Shown in pieces: positions 6,688 to 14,211 of a stretch of 16,207 bases of DNA. The stretch is from Methylocystaceae bacterium UBA5192. GTDB taxonomy: Bacteria > Pseudomonadota > Alphaproteobacteria > Rhizobiales > Beijerinckiaceae. The position numbers were made by a program, and so were the translations under genes. The stretch covers positions 1 through 16,207 of the forward strand of contig DHWC01000104.1 in NCBI GenBank assembly GCA_002412985.1, read 5' to 3'. How positions within the stretch are numbered: position 1 is the stretch's first letter; every line of letters begins with the position of its first letter. The notes under the pieces were generated by a model, which worked only from the letters and a program-made list of their open reading frames with translations, made no database searches and was not told the DNA's origin.

Positions 6688-7893
6688 ATGACAGAGATAC
6701 GCGTCCCAACGCTTGGCGAGTCAGTGAGTGAAGCCACGGTGGGTAAATGGTTTAAAAAACCAGGCGACGCTGTCAAAGCTGATGAAATTCTCACAGAGCT
6801 CGAAACCGATAAAGTCACCTTAGAAGTGAATGCGCCTTGCGCTGGCGTTTTGAGTGAGATCCTCGTTAAAGAAGGCGACATAGTCGCGCCAGGCGCGCTT
6901 CTTGGCCAGATTTCTGAAGGCGCCAACGCGGCGCAGACATCTTCGGCCTCGCCCCTAAAAGCTCAGACGGAAAATCGCGCGCCGAGTGAAAAAACACCCA
7001 AGCCCATGCCGCCATCGCCTGCAGCGGCGAAACTTGTAACGGAACGCAAGATTGATCCTGCCGACATCAAAGGCAGCGGAAAGCGCGGACAAGTGCTGAA
7101 ATCCGATGTCCTTGACTATACAACAGGCGTTAATGCGCCTTCGCCCCTCTCAAACATCGCATCGCCGCGACCCGCTCCGCGACAGGAAGATGCATCCAAT
7201 GAACAACGCGTAAAAATGACGCGACTACGTCAAACTATCGCACGTAGATTGAAAGATGCGCAAAATACTGCAGCGATGCTGACAACATTCAACGAAATAG
7301 ATATGTCGGCCTTGCTTGCGTTACGCGCGCGCTACAAAGATACCTTCGAGAAAAAACACGGAGTTAAGCTTGGCTTCATGGGATTTTTTGTCAAGGCGTG
7401 CTGCCAAGCGCTTGAAGAAATCCCTGCTATTAATGCAGAAATAGATGGACAGGACATAATCTATAAAAACTTCTGTCACATCGGCGTTGCTGTTGGGACA
7501 GATAAGGGTCTTGTTGTGCCAGTCATACGCAACGCCCAGGATCTCTCTCTTGCAGGCATTGAACGCCAAATCGCCATGCTTGGCCAAAAAGCGCGAGATG
7601 GCGCGCTTGATATTGCCGACTTACAAGGCGGCTCATTCACGATTTCCAATGGCGGTGTCTATGGTTCTTTGATGTCAACGCCAATTTTGAACGCGCCACA
7701 ATCTGGAATTCTTGGAATGCATAAGATCCAGGAACGACCGATCGCGCTCAATGGAGAAATTGTAATTAGACCGATGATGTATCTCGCGCTCTCCTACGAT
7801 CATCGTCTCGTCGACGGCAAGGAAGCCGTGACTTTTGTCGTACGGGTGAAAGAGATGCTTGAAGACCCAGCAAGACTGGCTTTGGAGGCGTAA
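6688..7893 (+). CDS. sucB: Dihydrolipoyllysine-residue succinyltransferase (E2 of 2-oxoglutarate dehydrogenase)
   Basis: E2 core of the 2-oxoglutarate dehydrogenase complex; it moves the succinyl group from lipoyl-lysine to CoA. The 401-residue protein has one lipoyl domain (residues 2-76, lipoylated Lys42 in ETDKVTLEV). An Ala/Pro-rich linker follows, then the E1/E3-binding domain (about 108-145), a second linker, and the catalytic domain with His372 and Asp376 in DHRLVDG. The start at 6688 gives the canonical MTEIRVPTLGESVSEATVGKW; the in-frame ATG at 6613 would add unconserved residues overlapping sucA. The Shine-Dalgarno is weak (ACGAGA). The E3 gene lpd, which usually follows, is absent here, so E3 must be encoded elsewhere. 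Confidence 0.97.
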   Translation: MTEIRVPTLGESVSEATVGKWFKKPGDAVKADEILTELETDKVTLEVNAPCAGVLSEILVKEGDIVAPGALLGQISEGANAAQTSSASPLKAQTENRAPSEKTPKPMPPSPAAAKLVTERKIDPADIKGSGKRGQVLKSDVLDYTTGVNAPSPLSNIASPRPAPRQEDASNEQRVKMTRLRQTIARRLKDAQNTAAMLTTFNEIDMSALLALRARYKDTFEKKHGVKLGFMGFFVKACCQALEEIPAINAEIDGQDIIYKNFCHIGVAVGTDKGLVVPVIRNAQDLSLAGIERQIAMLGQKARDGALDIADLQGGSFTISNGGVYGSLMSTPILNAPQSGILGMHKIQERPIALNGEIVIRPMMYLALSYDHRLVDGKEAVTFVVRVKEMLEDPARLALEA

Positions 7894-7964
7894 GCCTAGC
7901 CCCTTTTAATCTCCATCACTCATACATATCTCTCCCTTAAGCGCGCTCACTAAAGGCGTATGAC

Positions 7965-7990
7965 TGGGCGGGTTTTTAATCAACCGCCCA
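7965..7990 (+). promoter_or_regulatory. Stem-loop abutting the ribosome binding site of the DUF1150 gene
   Basis: TGGGCGG at 7965-7971 pairs perfectly with CCGCCCA at 7984-7990, loop of 12 nt (GTTTTTAATCAA). The right arm ends on the first A of the Shine-Dalgarno AAGGAG (7990-7995) of the following gene. Such placement could modulate ribosome access. It does not show the anti-Shine-Dalgarno pairing of a ROSE or fourU thermometer, so thermosensing is only a speculation. The preceding 70 nt after sucB hold no other clear element. Confidence 0.35.
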
Positions 7991-8001
7991 AGGAGTTAAA
8001 G

Positions 8002-8271
8002 ATGGAAGCCAAAACCCCGCCAGAGCCCGAACACCTTATTTTAACTCCGGAACAATTTGCGCATTTAGGTGATGGCGTTATTGCTTATGTTCGCCCGATG
8101 CGCTCTGAAGATGTCACGCGATATTATCCTGAGGCGCCTCAAATTCCTCCAGGATTAACCGTATTTGCGTTGATTGGCGCCGATGGCGCGCCCCTTCTGC
8201 TCGCCGACTCTCCTGAAGGCGCCATTGGCAATGCGCGCGAAAATGATCTGCAAATGGTCAGCCTGCATTGA
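8002..8271 (+). CDS. DUF1150 family protein
   Basis: Small 89-residue protein recognisable as DUF1150, a family found almost only in Alphaproteobacteria. The core IAYVRPMRSEDVTRYYPEAP, the following PPGLTVFALIGADGAP segment and the C-terminal NDLQMVSLH match the family as I know it. Its biochemical function is unknown. It is often encoded beside small heat-shock proteins (Hsp20), suggesting a stress role, but no hsp20 lies here. AAGGAG at 7990-7995, 6 nt upstream, supports the ATG at 8002 over the in-frame ATG at 7960. It is predicted soluble, with no signal peptide or membrane span. It may share the sucB transcript or have its own promoter; it ends 21 nt from the convergent PBP1A gene. Confidence 0.85.
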   Translation: MEAKTPPEPEHLILTPEQFAHLGDGVIAYVRPMRSEDVTRYYPEAPQIPPGLTVFALIGADGAPLLLADSPEGAIGNARENDLQMVSLH

Positions 8272-8292
8272 CGCTGACAAAACGCATCGTCT

Positions 8293-10599
8293 CTATCCGC
8301 CAAAAAGATTTTCGATAAAGTTTTTTTCTCGTTGCGGAGCGCTGCGCGCCGGGCGCCCACCTGAACCGACAGTTGCTGGTGGCGGGCTAATATTGGGAAT
8401 ATCCTCGGGAGGCGTCAAATCCTCAACCTCACGCGTTTGTTTTTGCCGAGACGCTCCAGACTGAACAGAGGAGGCCTGATCTGCATTTCCCTTATCTGTC
8501 ATCTTGGGCGCAGAGGATGATTGAACCTCTGCGTTATCCTGCGCGGATTCACGCTGACGCTTGATCTGCGCGGTCTCTGGCGCAGCTTGCGGGACGGAAG
8601 AGTGACGTGTTGTTCCAGTGAAAATGCCAATTAAATCGTCTAGAGGTTTGGCAACCTCCTCTAGAACGATACTTTCTCCACCCCACCCACCCGATGGCAA
8701 GTCCACAACCTCAACGCCTTGATGCGCAAAGGTCATGTAATGGCTCCATATTTCAACAGGAAGATTGCCTCCCGAAGCTTTTTTTGTTGGGGAATTATCA
8801 TCATTGCCGAGCCAAACGCCCGTAACAAGATGGCTTGTATAGCCAATAAACCATGCGTCTCGAAAATCTTGACTCGTGCCGGTCTTGCCCGCTGCTTGCC
8901 ATCCAGGCAACTCAGCCTTGCGGGCCGTGCCGGTTAACAGCGTTTCTTGCATCATTCTATTCATCATCGCGACATATTGCGGATCGACAACGCGTCCAAG
9001 CGCTTCTGCTTTAGCTTGATACAAAAACTTACCTGAGGCCGTCGTAACCTTTGTAATTACATGCGGGGTTACGCCAATGCCGCCATTGGCGAAAGGCGCA
9101 TAGGCGGTAACAAGCTCAAGCGGCGTAACTTCGGATGTTCCCAGTGCGATAGATGGATTAATCTGCAATTCTGATTTTATACCCAAACGGTGCGCTGTTT
9201 TTGCTACCGTTTTTGGGCCAGCTTCCAACCCTACGCGGATCGCCACTGTGTTTAATGAAAGAGATAAGGCGCGCGTTAATGTAACAGGGCCCATATATTC
9301 ATGACTATAATTTTCAGGCTGCCATCCTTTTAGATTGATTGGCGCGTCTTCTTTTACTGACTCAGGCGTTAAGCCGTGCTCAAGACCTGCAAGATATACA
9401 AAAGGCTTAAAAGCGGATCCTGGCTGACGTTTTGCTGACACAGCGCGATTAAATTGGCTTTCGGCATAATTGCGTCCGCCCACAAGCGCCCGCACAGCCC
9501 CATCGGGATCAATTGACACAAGCGCGCCCTGTGTGACGCCAAATTTATCCCCTTTTTTGTTGAGCTCCTCAGCGAGCGCATTCTCCGCAGCCTGCTGCAA
9601 GCGCTCATCGACGGTGGTTGAAACGACGATATCTTCATCAATAGCGCCAATAGTATTGGCCAATGAATCCATCACATAGTCTGCAACATAATTGACCGAT
9701 CCGCTCCGCGCGTCGCGACGCGCCTGAGCGGGTTGTCCAAGAGCCTGCTTAGCCTGGGATTCGCTGATGTGCCCTTCCTGCGCCATGGCGGTCAGGACTT
9801 GCGCCGCGCGCTCATTCGCTCCTTCAGGATTGCGATCGGGCGCAAGCTTACTTGGCGCTTTCATCAATCCAGCGAGAACAGCGGATTCGGCTAGGCTGGC
9901 TTCGCGTGCGCTATGGCCAAAATAATGCTCGCTGGCCGCTTCAACGCCATAGGCGCCAGATCCGAAATAAACGCGATTGAGATAGAGTTCGAGGATTTGA
10001 TCTTTGGAAAATTTATGCTCAAGCCAGAGCGCAAGGATCGCCTCCTGGATTTTGCGCGAAACCGTTCGCTCTTGGGTAAGAAAAAGATTCTTTGCAAGCT
10101 GTTGAGTCAGCGTTGACCCGCCCTGCATGCCGCCACGGCCAAGCAAATTGGTCACGACAGCGCGACCAACGCCAACTGGATCGAGACCCCAATGGGCGTA
10201 AAATCGTCGATCCTCTATTGAAATAAACGCTTTAGGTAAATAAGGGGGCAAGTCGGCCAAGCGAATGGCCGCGCCCCCAGTATCGCCTCGATTGGCGATT
10301 AACGCGCCATCGGTGGCCAAAATAGCGATGTTGGGGGGGCGTTTTGGGATAGCGAGCTGATCAATCGGCGGCAGCTGTGACCCATAATATACCGCAAGCC
10401 CAGCCGCCGCGATCCCGCACCAAAGACCAAGCGTCAAAGTCCAATAAATCACCGCGCCAAACAGCGAGCTTGGCTTTCGCCGCGGCGCGGCGCGTCCCCG
10501 ATTGGCGGGCCGGCGGCGCGGCGGCGCCCGCAAATCGTCGACAAAGACGTCATCATCGTCTTCAAATCGGGGTTCTCGGCGTTTATCTCGGCGCGCCAT
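8293..10599 (-). CDS. Penicillin-binding protein 1A (bifunctional transglycosylase/transpeptidase)
   Basis: Class A PBP that polymerises lipid II into glycan strands and cross-links peptides in the periplasm. The 768-residue protein has a charged cytoplasmic tail rich in Arg, Pro and acidic residues (1-43), and one membrane anchor (about 46-72). The GT51 transglycosylase domain has catalytic Glu129 in IEDRRFYAHWG and the GGSTLTQQLAKNLFL motif at 160-174. The transpeptidase domain has the three penicillin-binding motifs: SAFK (active Ser395), SLN (448-450) and KTG (572-574). The last 100 residues are a Ser/Gln/Pro-rich, probably disordered tail ending in FIENLFGG. GGAAAGAG a few bases upstream supports the start at 10599. 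Orthology is to the PBP1a (mrcA/ponA) type; I give no symbol because alphaproteobacterial naming varies. Divergent from dnaN. Confidence 0.95.
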   Translation of the reverse strand: MARRDKRREPRFEDDDDVFVDDLRAPPRRRPANRGRAAPRRKPSSLFGAVIYWTLTLGLWCGIAAAGLAVYYGSQLPPIDQLAIPKRPPNIAILATDGALIANRGDTGGAAIRLADLPPYLPKAFISIEDRRFYAHWGLDPVGVGRAVVTNLLGRGGMQGGSTLTQQLAKNLFLTQERTVSRKIQEAILALWLEHKFSKDQILELYLNRVYFGSGAYGVEAASEHYFGHSAREASLAESAVLAGLMKAPSKLAPDRNPEGANERAAQVLTAMAQEGHISESQAKQALGQPAQARRDARSGSVNYVADYVMDSLANTIGAIDEDIVVSTTVDERLQQAAENALAEELNKKGDKFGVTQGALVSIDPDGAVRALVGGRNYAESQFNRAVSAKRQPGSAFKPFVYLAGLEHGLTPESVKEDAPINLKGWQPENYSHEYMGPVTLTRALSLSLNTVAIRVGLEAGPKTVAKTAHRLGIKSELQINPSIALGTSEVTPLELVTAYAPFANGGIGVTPHVITKVTTASGKFLYQAKAEALGRVVDPQYVAMMNRMMQETLLTGTARKAELPGWQAAGKTGTSQDFRDAWFIGYTSHLVTGVWLGNDDNSPTKKASGGNLPVEIWSHYMTFAHQGVEVVDLPSGGWGGESIVLEEVAKPLDDLIGIFTGTTRHSSVPQAAPETAQIKRQRESAQDNAEVQSSSAPKMTDKGNADQASSVQSGASRQKQTREVEDLTPPEDIPNISPPPATVGSGGRPARSAPQREKNFIENLFGG

Positions 10600-10673
10600 T
10601 AAGCTCTTTCCAATCGCGCAATCAGATTAGCGCGAATGCTGCAATTTATTCTGTATGTTCTAAGCAAGGCCAT

Positions 10674-10699
10674 TTAAGGGCTGGTTAAATCAATTAACC
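10674..10699. promoter_or_regulatory. CtrA-like box and overlapping inverted repeat upstream of dnaN
   Basis: TTAA at 10674-10677 and TTAA at 10685-10688 are spaced by exactly 7 nt, the TTAA-N7-TTAA arrangement of CtrA sites in Alphaproteobacteria. Overlapping it, GGTTAA (10683-10688) and TTAACC (10694-10699) form a perfect inverted repeat with a 5-nt centre. The element lies in the 228-nt divergent region, about 100 nt from PBP1A and 130 nt from dnaN, so it could control either. CtrA regulates cell-cycle genes in Caulobacter and relatives. Binding here is inference from the motif. Confidence 0.45.
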
Positions 10700-10721
10700 C
10701 TCGTCACAGCGGGCTAACGAG

Positions 10722-10730
10722 TTGTTCACA
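10722..10730 (+). promoter_or_regulatory. Degenerate DnaA-box-like word
   Basis: TTGTTCACA differs from the consensus TTATCCACA at two positions, one of them the tolerated fifth base. It is a single copy, 97 nt before dnaN and 23 nt from the CtrA-like repeat. A single degenerate box is weak evidence. It could reflect DnaA control of dnaN, and does not show a replication origin. Confidence 0.2.
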
Positions 10731-10827
10731 AGCCCGCCGTTCGCGCCTCTTGCGATTTAAGGCCCCGTCCTCCAAAGTTCCTCCCCAACGCGGCGTTCGC
10801 CGGCCAAAATGCGGAAGTTTTCGAGTG

Positions 10828-11946
10828 ATGAAGGTAACGATCGAGAGAGCGGCTCTGTTGCGTGCGCTCGGCCATGTTCACCGCGTAGTGGAGCGGCGTA
10901 CGACGATCCCAATATTGGCTAATGTTTTGATTGAGGCCCGCAATGGCGCGCTGACGCTCAAGGCGACGGATCTTGATCTTGAGATCTCAGAGAAAGCGCC
11001 TGCGGAAGTGGACCAAGCAGGGGCAACAACGCTGCCAGCTCATACGCTTTACGATATTGTCCGGAAACTCCCCGAAGGCGCTCAGGTTTCACTCGATATG
11101 ACGGGAGAAACCGGCCAAATGACATTGCGCTCCGGACGCTCGCGCTTCAATCTCCAAAGCTTACCCGAAAGCGATTTCCCGGACGTCACCTCGGGTGAAT
11201 TCAGCCATAAGTTTATTTTAACGCCCGCTGATCTCAAACGTTTAATCGGTAAAACTCAATTTGCGATCTCAAGCGAAGAAACGCGTTATTACCTTAATGG
11301 AATCTACATCCACGCAGTAGAACTCGACGGCAGATGGATGTTGCGCGCTGTTGCGACGGATGGCCATCGCCTTGCGCGTCTTGAGCTGCCCGCGCCCGAG
11401 GGATGTTTAGGCATGCCCGGCGTAATTTTACCACGCAAGGCCGTCACGGAAATTCAACGACTCATCGAGGATGCTCAAGGCGAGGTCATCATCGAACTCT
11501 CGACAAATAAAATGCGCTTTTCGTTGGGAGACGCACTCCTGACAACAAAATTGATTGATGGCACTTTCCCTGACTACGCGCGCGTCATTCCTACAGGCAA
11601 CGATAAAATTCTAACCGTTGATCGCCAAATATTTGAAAAAGCCGTTGATCGCGTTTCAACCATATCCTCCGAACGCGGACGTGCGGTAAAACTCGCGCTC
11701 ACAGAAGGAAAACTTGTGCTTTCAGTTACGAATCCGGATCAGGGCTCAGCGGTCGAAGAACTCGAAGCGGATTATAATGGAGCGCCTTTGGATATCGGCT
11801 TTAACGCGCGCTATCTCCTCGATATCACCCAACAGTTGGATAGCGACACAGCGCTGTTTAGGCTTGCCGATCCCGGTTCGCCAACCCTCATTCAAGATCG
11901 CGATGGCGCAGCGGCGCTTTATGTGTTGATGCCAATGCGCGTTTGA
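10828..11946 (+). CDS. dnaN: DNA polymerase III subunit beta (sliding clamp)
   Basis: Ring-shaped processivity clamp that tethers DNA polymerase III and many repair proteins to DNA. The 372-residue product has the family length and three repeated clamp domains, starting MKVTIERAALLRALGHVHRVVERR and ending in the typical LMPMRV. Conserved stretches include RTTIPILANVLIEA near the start and VATDGHRLARLEL in the second domain. I chose the ATG at 10828 because the in-frame ATG at 10750 would add 26 unconserved Arg/Pro-rich residues; GGAAG at 10813-10817 is 10 nt upstream. dnaA, often adjacent, is not; the upstream neighbour is divergent PBP1A. The next gene begins 46 nt downstream on the same strand. 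Confidence 0.97.
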   Translation: MKVTIERAALLRALGHVHRVVERRTTIPILANVLIEARNGALTLKATDLDLEISEKAPAEVDQAGATTLPAHTLYDIVRKLPEGAQVSLDMTGETGQMTLRSGRSRFNLQSLPESDFPDVTSGEFSHKFILTPADLKRLIGKTQFAISSEETRYYLNGIYIHAVELDGRWMLRAVATDGHRLARLELPAPEGCLGMPGVILPRKAVTEIQRLIEDAQGEVIIELSTNKMRFSLGDALLTTKLIDGTFPDYARVIPTGNDKILTVDRQIFEKAVDRVSTISSERGRAVKLALTEGKLVLSVTNPDQGSAVEELEADYNGAPLDIGFNARYLLDITQQLDSDTALFRLADPGSPTLIQDRDGAAALYVLMPMRV

Positions 11947-11992
11947 GACGTAAGAGAATAAATTTTCTCGTTAGGATCAGAGATAAGCAGAG

Positions 11993-12832
11993 ATGTGGGA
12001 TCTCCTTTATTATCTGCGTTTCTGGCTAGCTGTCTGCTTTATGATTGGCGCGCTTACTGGGGCATTTGCCTATTTTGGTCCTCGACAAAAGCGGATTGCC
12101 CGGTGGCTTGGCTGGACCGGACTAGCCGCAATCGCTGGAGCGATTGCCCTTGCGCTTGACGCGCTGCAAGGCCCAGCCGCTTTCAACTTGATCAGCGCAC
12201 TGCTTTTTTACGGACTTTTTCTTTGCGGCGCGACATTGGGCGCTTTGATCAAATTCGGCGACCTCAGCGCGCATGAGAGCTGGGCCGCCGGGCTCGCGCC
12301 CCTTGCGCTCCTCTGGCTAGTTGCCGCTAATTGGACCCCGCCGACCTATTCAGTTTTGCAAAATAATGAAAACCGCGCTTCCCTTGGGGCGCATACTGAC
12401 ACAATGACAAACCGATCCAGCGCTTCAGAAAATACTCCATCGACATTAGCAGATTCAGTCGATCGCAAAGAAGCGCGAGAGAGTGAGTGCCAACAAAGGA
12501 TCCAAGCTGAAGTTGATACAAACAATATTGTCTTTCATAGACAAAGCGTCAGAATTAATCGTCATATGCGACCAATCCTTGATAGGATCGCCGGAGTTAT
12601 CCGTCGCTGCTCAAACACTCAGATAAAAGTTTACGCCTATGCCGATTCTCTGAGCTTAACAAAGATGAATCGGCTTCTCGCAGAGCGCCGCACACAAGCT
12701 GTTAAGGACTATCTCATCCGCGCAGGCGTTTCAGCAACGAGTCTAGAGACATATGATTATAAGAATATCAATTTCCCAGATACACATGATGGATCTGCAA
12801 AATCACGAACGGTTCAAATTATTGCTAAATAA
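11993..12832 (+). CDS. Polytopic membrane protein with C-terminal OmpA-like domain
   Basis: A 279-residue protein I do not recognise as a named gene. The N-terminal third is hydrophobic with about four predicted membrane segments (roughly 7-28, 36-57, 64-88, 97-113). A polar Ser/Thr/Asn-rich linker (about 118-160) follows, then an OmpA-like peptidoglycan-binding domain (about 165-279). In that domain, NRLLAERRTQAVKDYLIRAG matches the family's N-x2-L-x3-R-x3-V-x3-L pattern. Asp218 in YADSLS and Arg233 occupy the positions that bind diaminopimelate in OmpA. The arrangement suggests an inner-membrane anchor whose periplasmic domain holds the cell wall, in the manner of MotB or a Tol-Pal-like tether; that is inference. 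The Shine-Dalgarno is weak. Flanked by dnaN and envC on the same strand. Confidence 0.75.
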   Translation: MWDLLYYLRFWLAVCFMIGALTGAFAYFGPRQKRIARWLGWTGLAAIAGAIALALDALQGPAAFNLISALLFYGLFLCGATLGALIKFGDLSAHESWAAGLAPLALLWLVAANWTPPTYSVLQNNENRASLGAHTDTMTNRSSASENTPSTLADSVDRKEARESECQQRIQAEVDTNNIVFHRQSVRINRHMRPILDRIAGVIRRCSNTQIKVYAYADSLSLTKMNRLLAERRTQAVKDYLIRAGVSATSLETYDYKNINFPDTHDGSAKSRTVQIIAK

Positions 12833-12897
12833 TTAGGCCGGCATCGATTAAAGATACGATGTTCACTATGTTTTCGTCTATGAGCACAGGTTGTTTT

Positions 12898-14211
12898 ATG
12901 AGCGATCGAGACAAGGTGAAAAGTCTGATCCTCTTATCAAGCCTTGTGATGATTTTCGCTTCAGCCCGGGCGGAACCAAAACCACCGCAAGATCTTGAAA
13001 ATAAGCAACAGGAACTTGAAAGAGTTGAAGACGCCGCAATGCAATCTCGCGGTCGAAAGCACGCTTTAGAAAGTGAAGTTGCTGAACTCTCTCACTCCAG
13101 AGAAAGCCTCAATCAGGAACTGCTGGAGGCGACGAATAAATTACGCCAGATGGAACATCGCGCCAGTGAAATCGAGGCCCGACTGGAAACGCTGGTCGAT
13201 CGCGAGAAGATCATCATGCAGTCTCTCGACGCACGGCGTTCTGTCATTGCAGAAATTCTTGTTATCTTACAACGTATGGGGCGTCGTCCGCCGCCAGCAC
13301 TTCTAACGCGCCCTCAGGATATCCTAGAGTCTTTGCGCGCGGCTCTAGCCCTAGAGACAATTCTCCCGCCGATGCGCGCAGAAGCGCGCGCCTTACAAAA
13401 TGATCTCACTGAACTTTTGCGGCTGCGTGAAAGCATGCAAAATGAAAATGAAAAACTTACTGATGAAAAAACTTTACTTAAATCGCAAAGTATTCAACTT
13501 GCTAAAATGATTGCGTCACGACAAGAAAATCTCTTGTCGGCGCAAACCCAGCTCAAAGCGGAAGCCGAACGCGCGCAAGCGCTCGCGCAGCGCGCCACCA
13601 GCTTGAAAGATCTGATCCTGCGCATGGAAAATGAAAGCGACGCGGGACGACGCGCCGCACTTGCCGCGCGTCAATCCGATGCAGCGCAGGCTCGATTAAC
13701 CGAAGACCAGCGCCGGATGGCGCGCGAGGCCCCATTTCAGGATTTAACCAGACTTGCGCCCGCAATCCCCTTCAGTGAACTCAAAGCAAAACTGCCTCTG
13801 CCCGCTGCGGGGATGATCGCCAAACGCTTTGGCTCTCCCGATGGCAATGGCGGCAAAGAAAAGGGTGTCTCTATTGCTACGCGCGCTAATGGAATCGTAA
13901 CCGCTCCCTGTGATGGTTGGATTGCTTTTTCGGGGCCTTATCGAAGCTATGGACAACTCTTGATCATCAATGCCGGCGACGGCTATTATGTTGTCCTCGC
14001 GGGCATGAGTCGCTCAAATGTAAACGTTGGACAGTTTGTCCTGGCGGGTGAGCCCGTAGCCAGCATGGGTGACGGCGCCGCTCAAACGGCGGCCACCATA
14101 GCAATCGGCGCGTCAACACCCATTTTATATGTCGAGTTCCGAAAAGATGGAGCCTCGATCGATCCCGGTCCATGGTGGGCCAAGTCAGACAGTCGGAAGG
14201 TTGGCGGATGA
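12898..14211 (+). CDS. envC: Murein hydrolase activator EnvC-like protein (degenerate LytM domain)
   Basis: Periplasmic coiled-coil protein of the EnvC family, which activates cell-wall amidases at division. With the start at 12898, the 437-residue product has a clean signal peptide (basic MSDRDKVK, hydrophobic core 9-22, cleavage likely after ARA at 25). Long Gln/Glu/Arg-rich coiled coil follows (about 28-125 and 155-285), then a C-terminal LytM/M23 fold (about 305-425). The M23 zinc ligands are missing: the H-x3-D site reads E321-S325, the H of YAHL is Gly369 and the second H of HLH is Tyr411. So it is an activator and not an enzyme, as in EnvC. An ATG at 12859 is a longer alternative, but it would bury the signal peptide. 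Its stop overlaps the ctpA start. Confidence 0.85.
   Translation: MSDRDKVKSLILLSSLVMIFASARAEPKPPQDLENKQQELERVEDAAMQSRGRKHALESEVAELSHSRESLNQELLEATNKLRQMEHRASEIEARLETLVDREKIIMQSLDARRSVIAEILVILQRMGRRPPPALLTRPQDILESLRAALALETILPPMRAEARALQNDLTELLRLRESMQNENEKLTDEKTLLKSQSIQLAKMIASRQENLLSAQTQLKAEAERAQALAQRATSLKDLILRMENESDAGRRAALAARQSDAAQARLTEDQRRMAREAPFQDLTRLAPAIPFSELKAKLPLPAAGMIAKRFGSPDGNGGKEKGVSIATRANGIVTAPCDGWIAFSGPYRSYGQLLIINAGDGYYVVLAGMSRSNVNVGQFVLAGEPVASMGDGAAQTAATIAIGASTPILYVEFRKDGASIDPGPWWAKSDSRKVGG

Noticed and set aside
7886..7907. AGGC-GTAA-GCCT hairpin with TTTT after sucB
   Set aside because: The stem is four base pairs and the T-run is six bases away; not a credible terminator.
10750..10827. 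Longer dnaN start
   Set aside because: It adds 26 Arg/Pro-rich residues absent from the clamp family; the ATG at 10828 gives the canonical N-terminus.
10600..10827. Replication origin next to dnaN
   Set aside because: There is only one degenerate DnaA-like word and no AT-rich unwinding cluster or dnaA; too little to support an origin.
12817..12834. AATTATT/AATAATT hairpin across the stop of the OmpA-like gene
   Set aside because: The stem is only A-T pairs and no T-run follows; too weak to call a terminator.
12898..14211. Active M23 endopeptidase
   Set aside because: The zinc-binding histidines and aspartate are replaced, so it is called an activator and not an enzyme.
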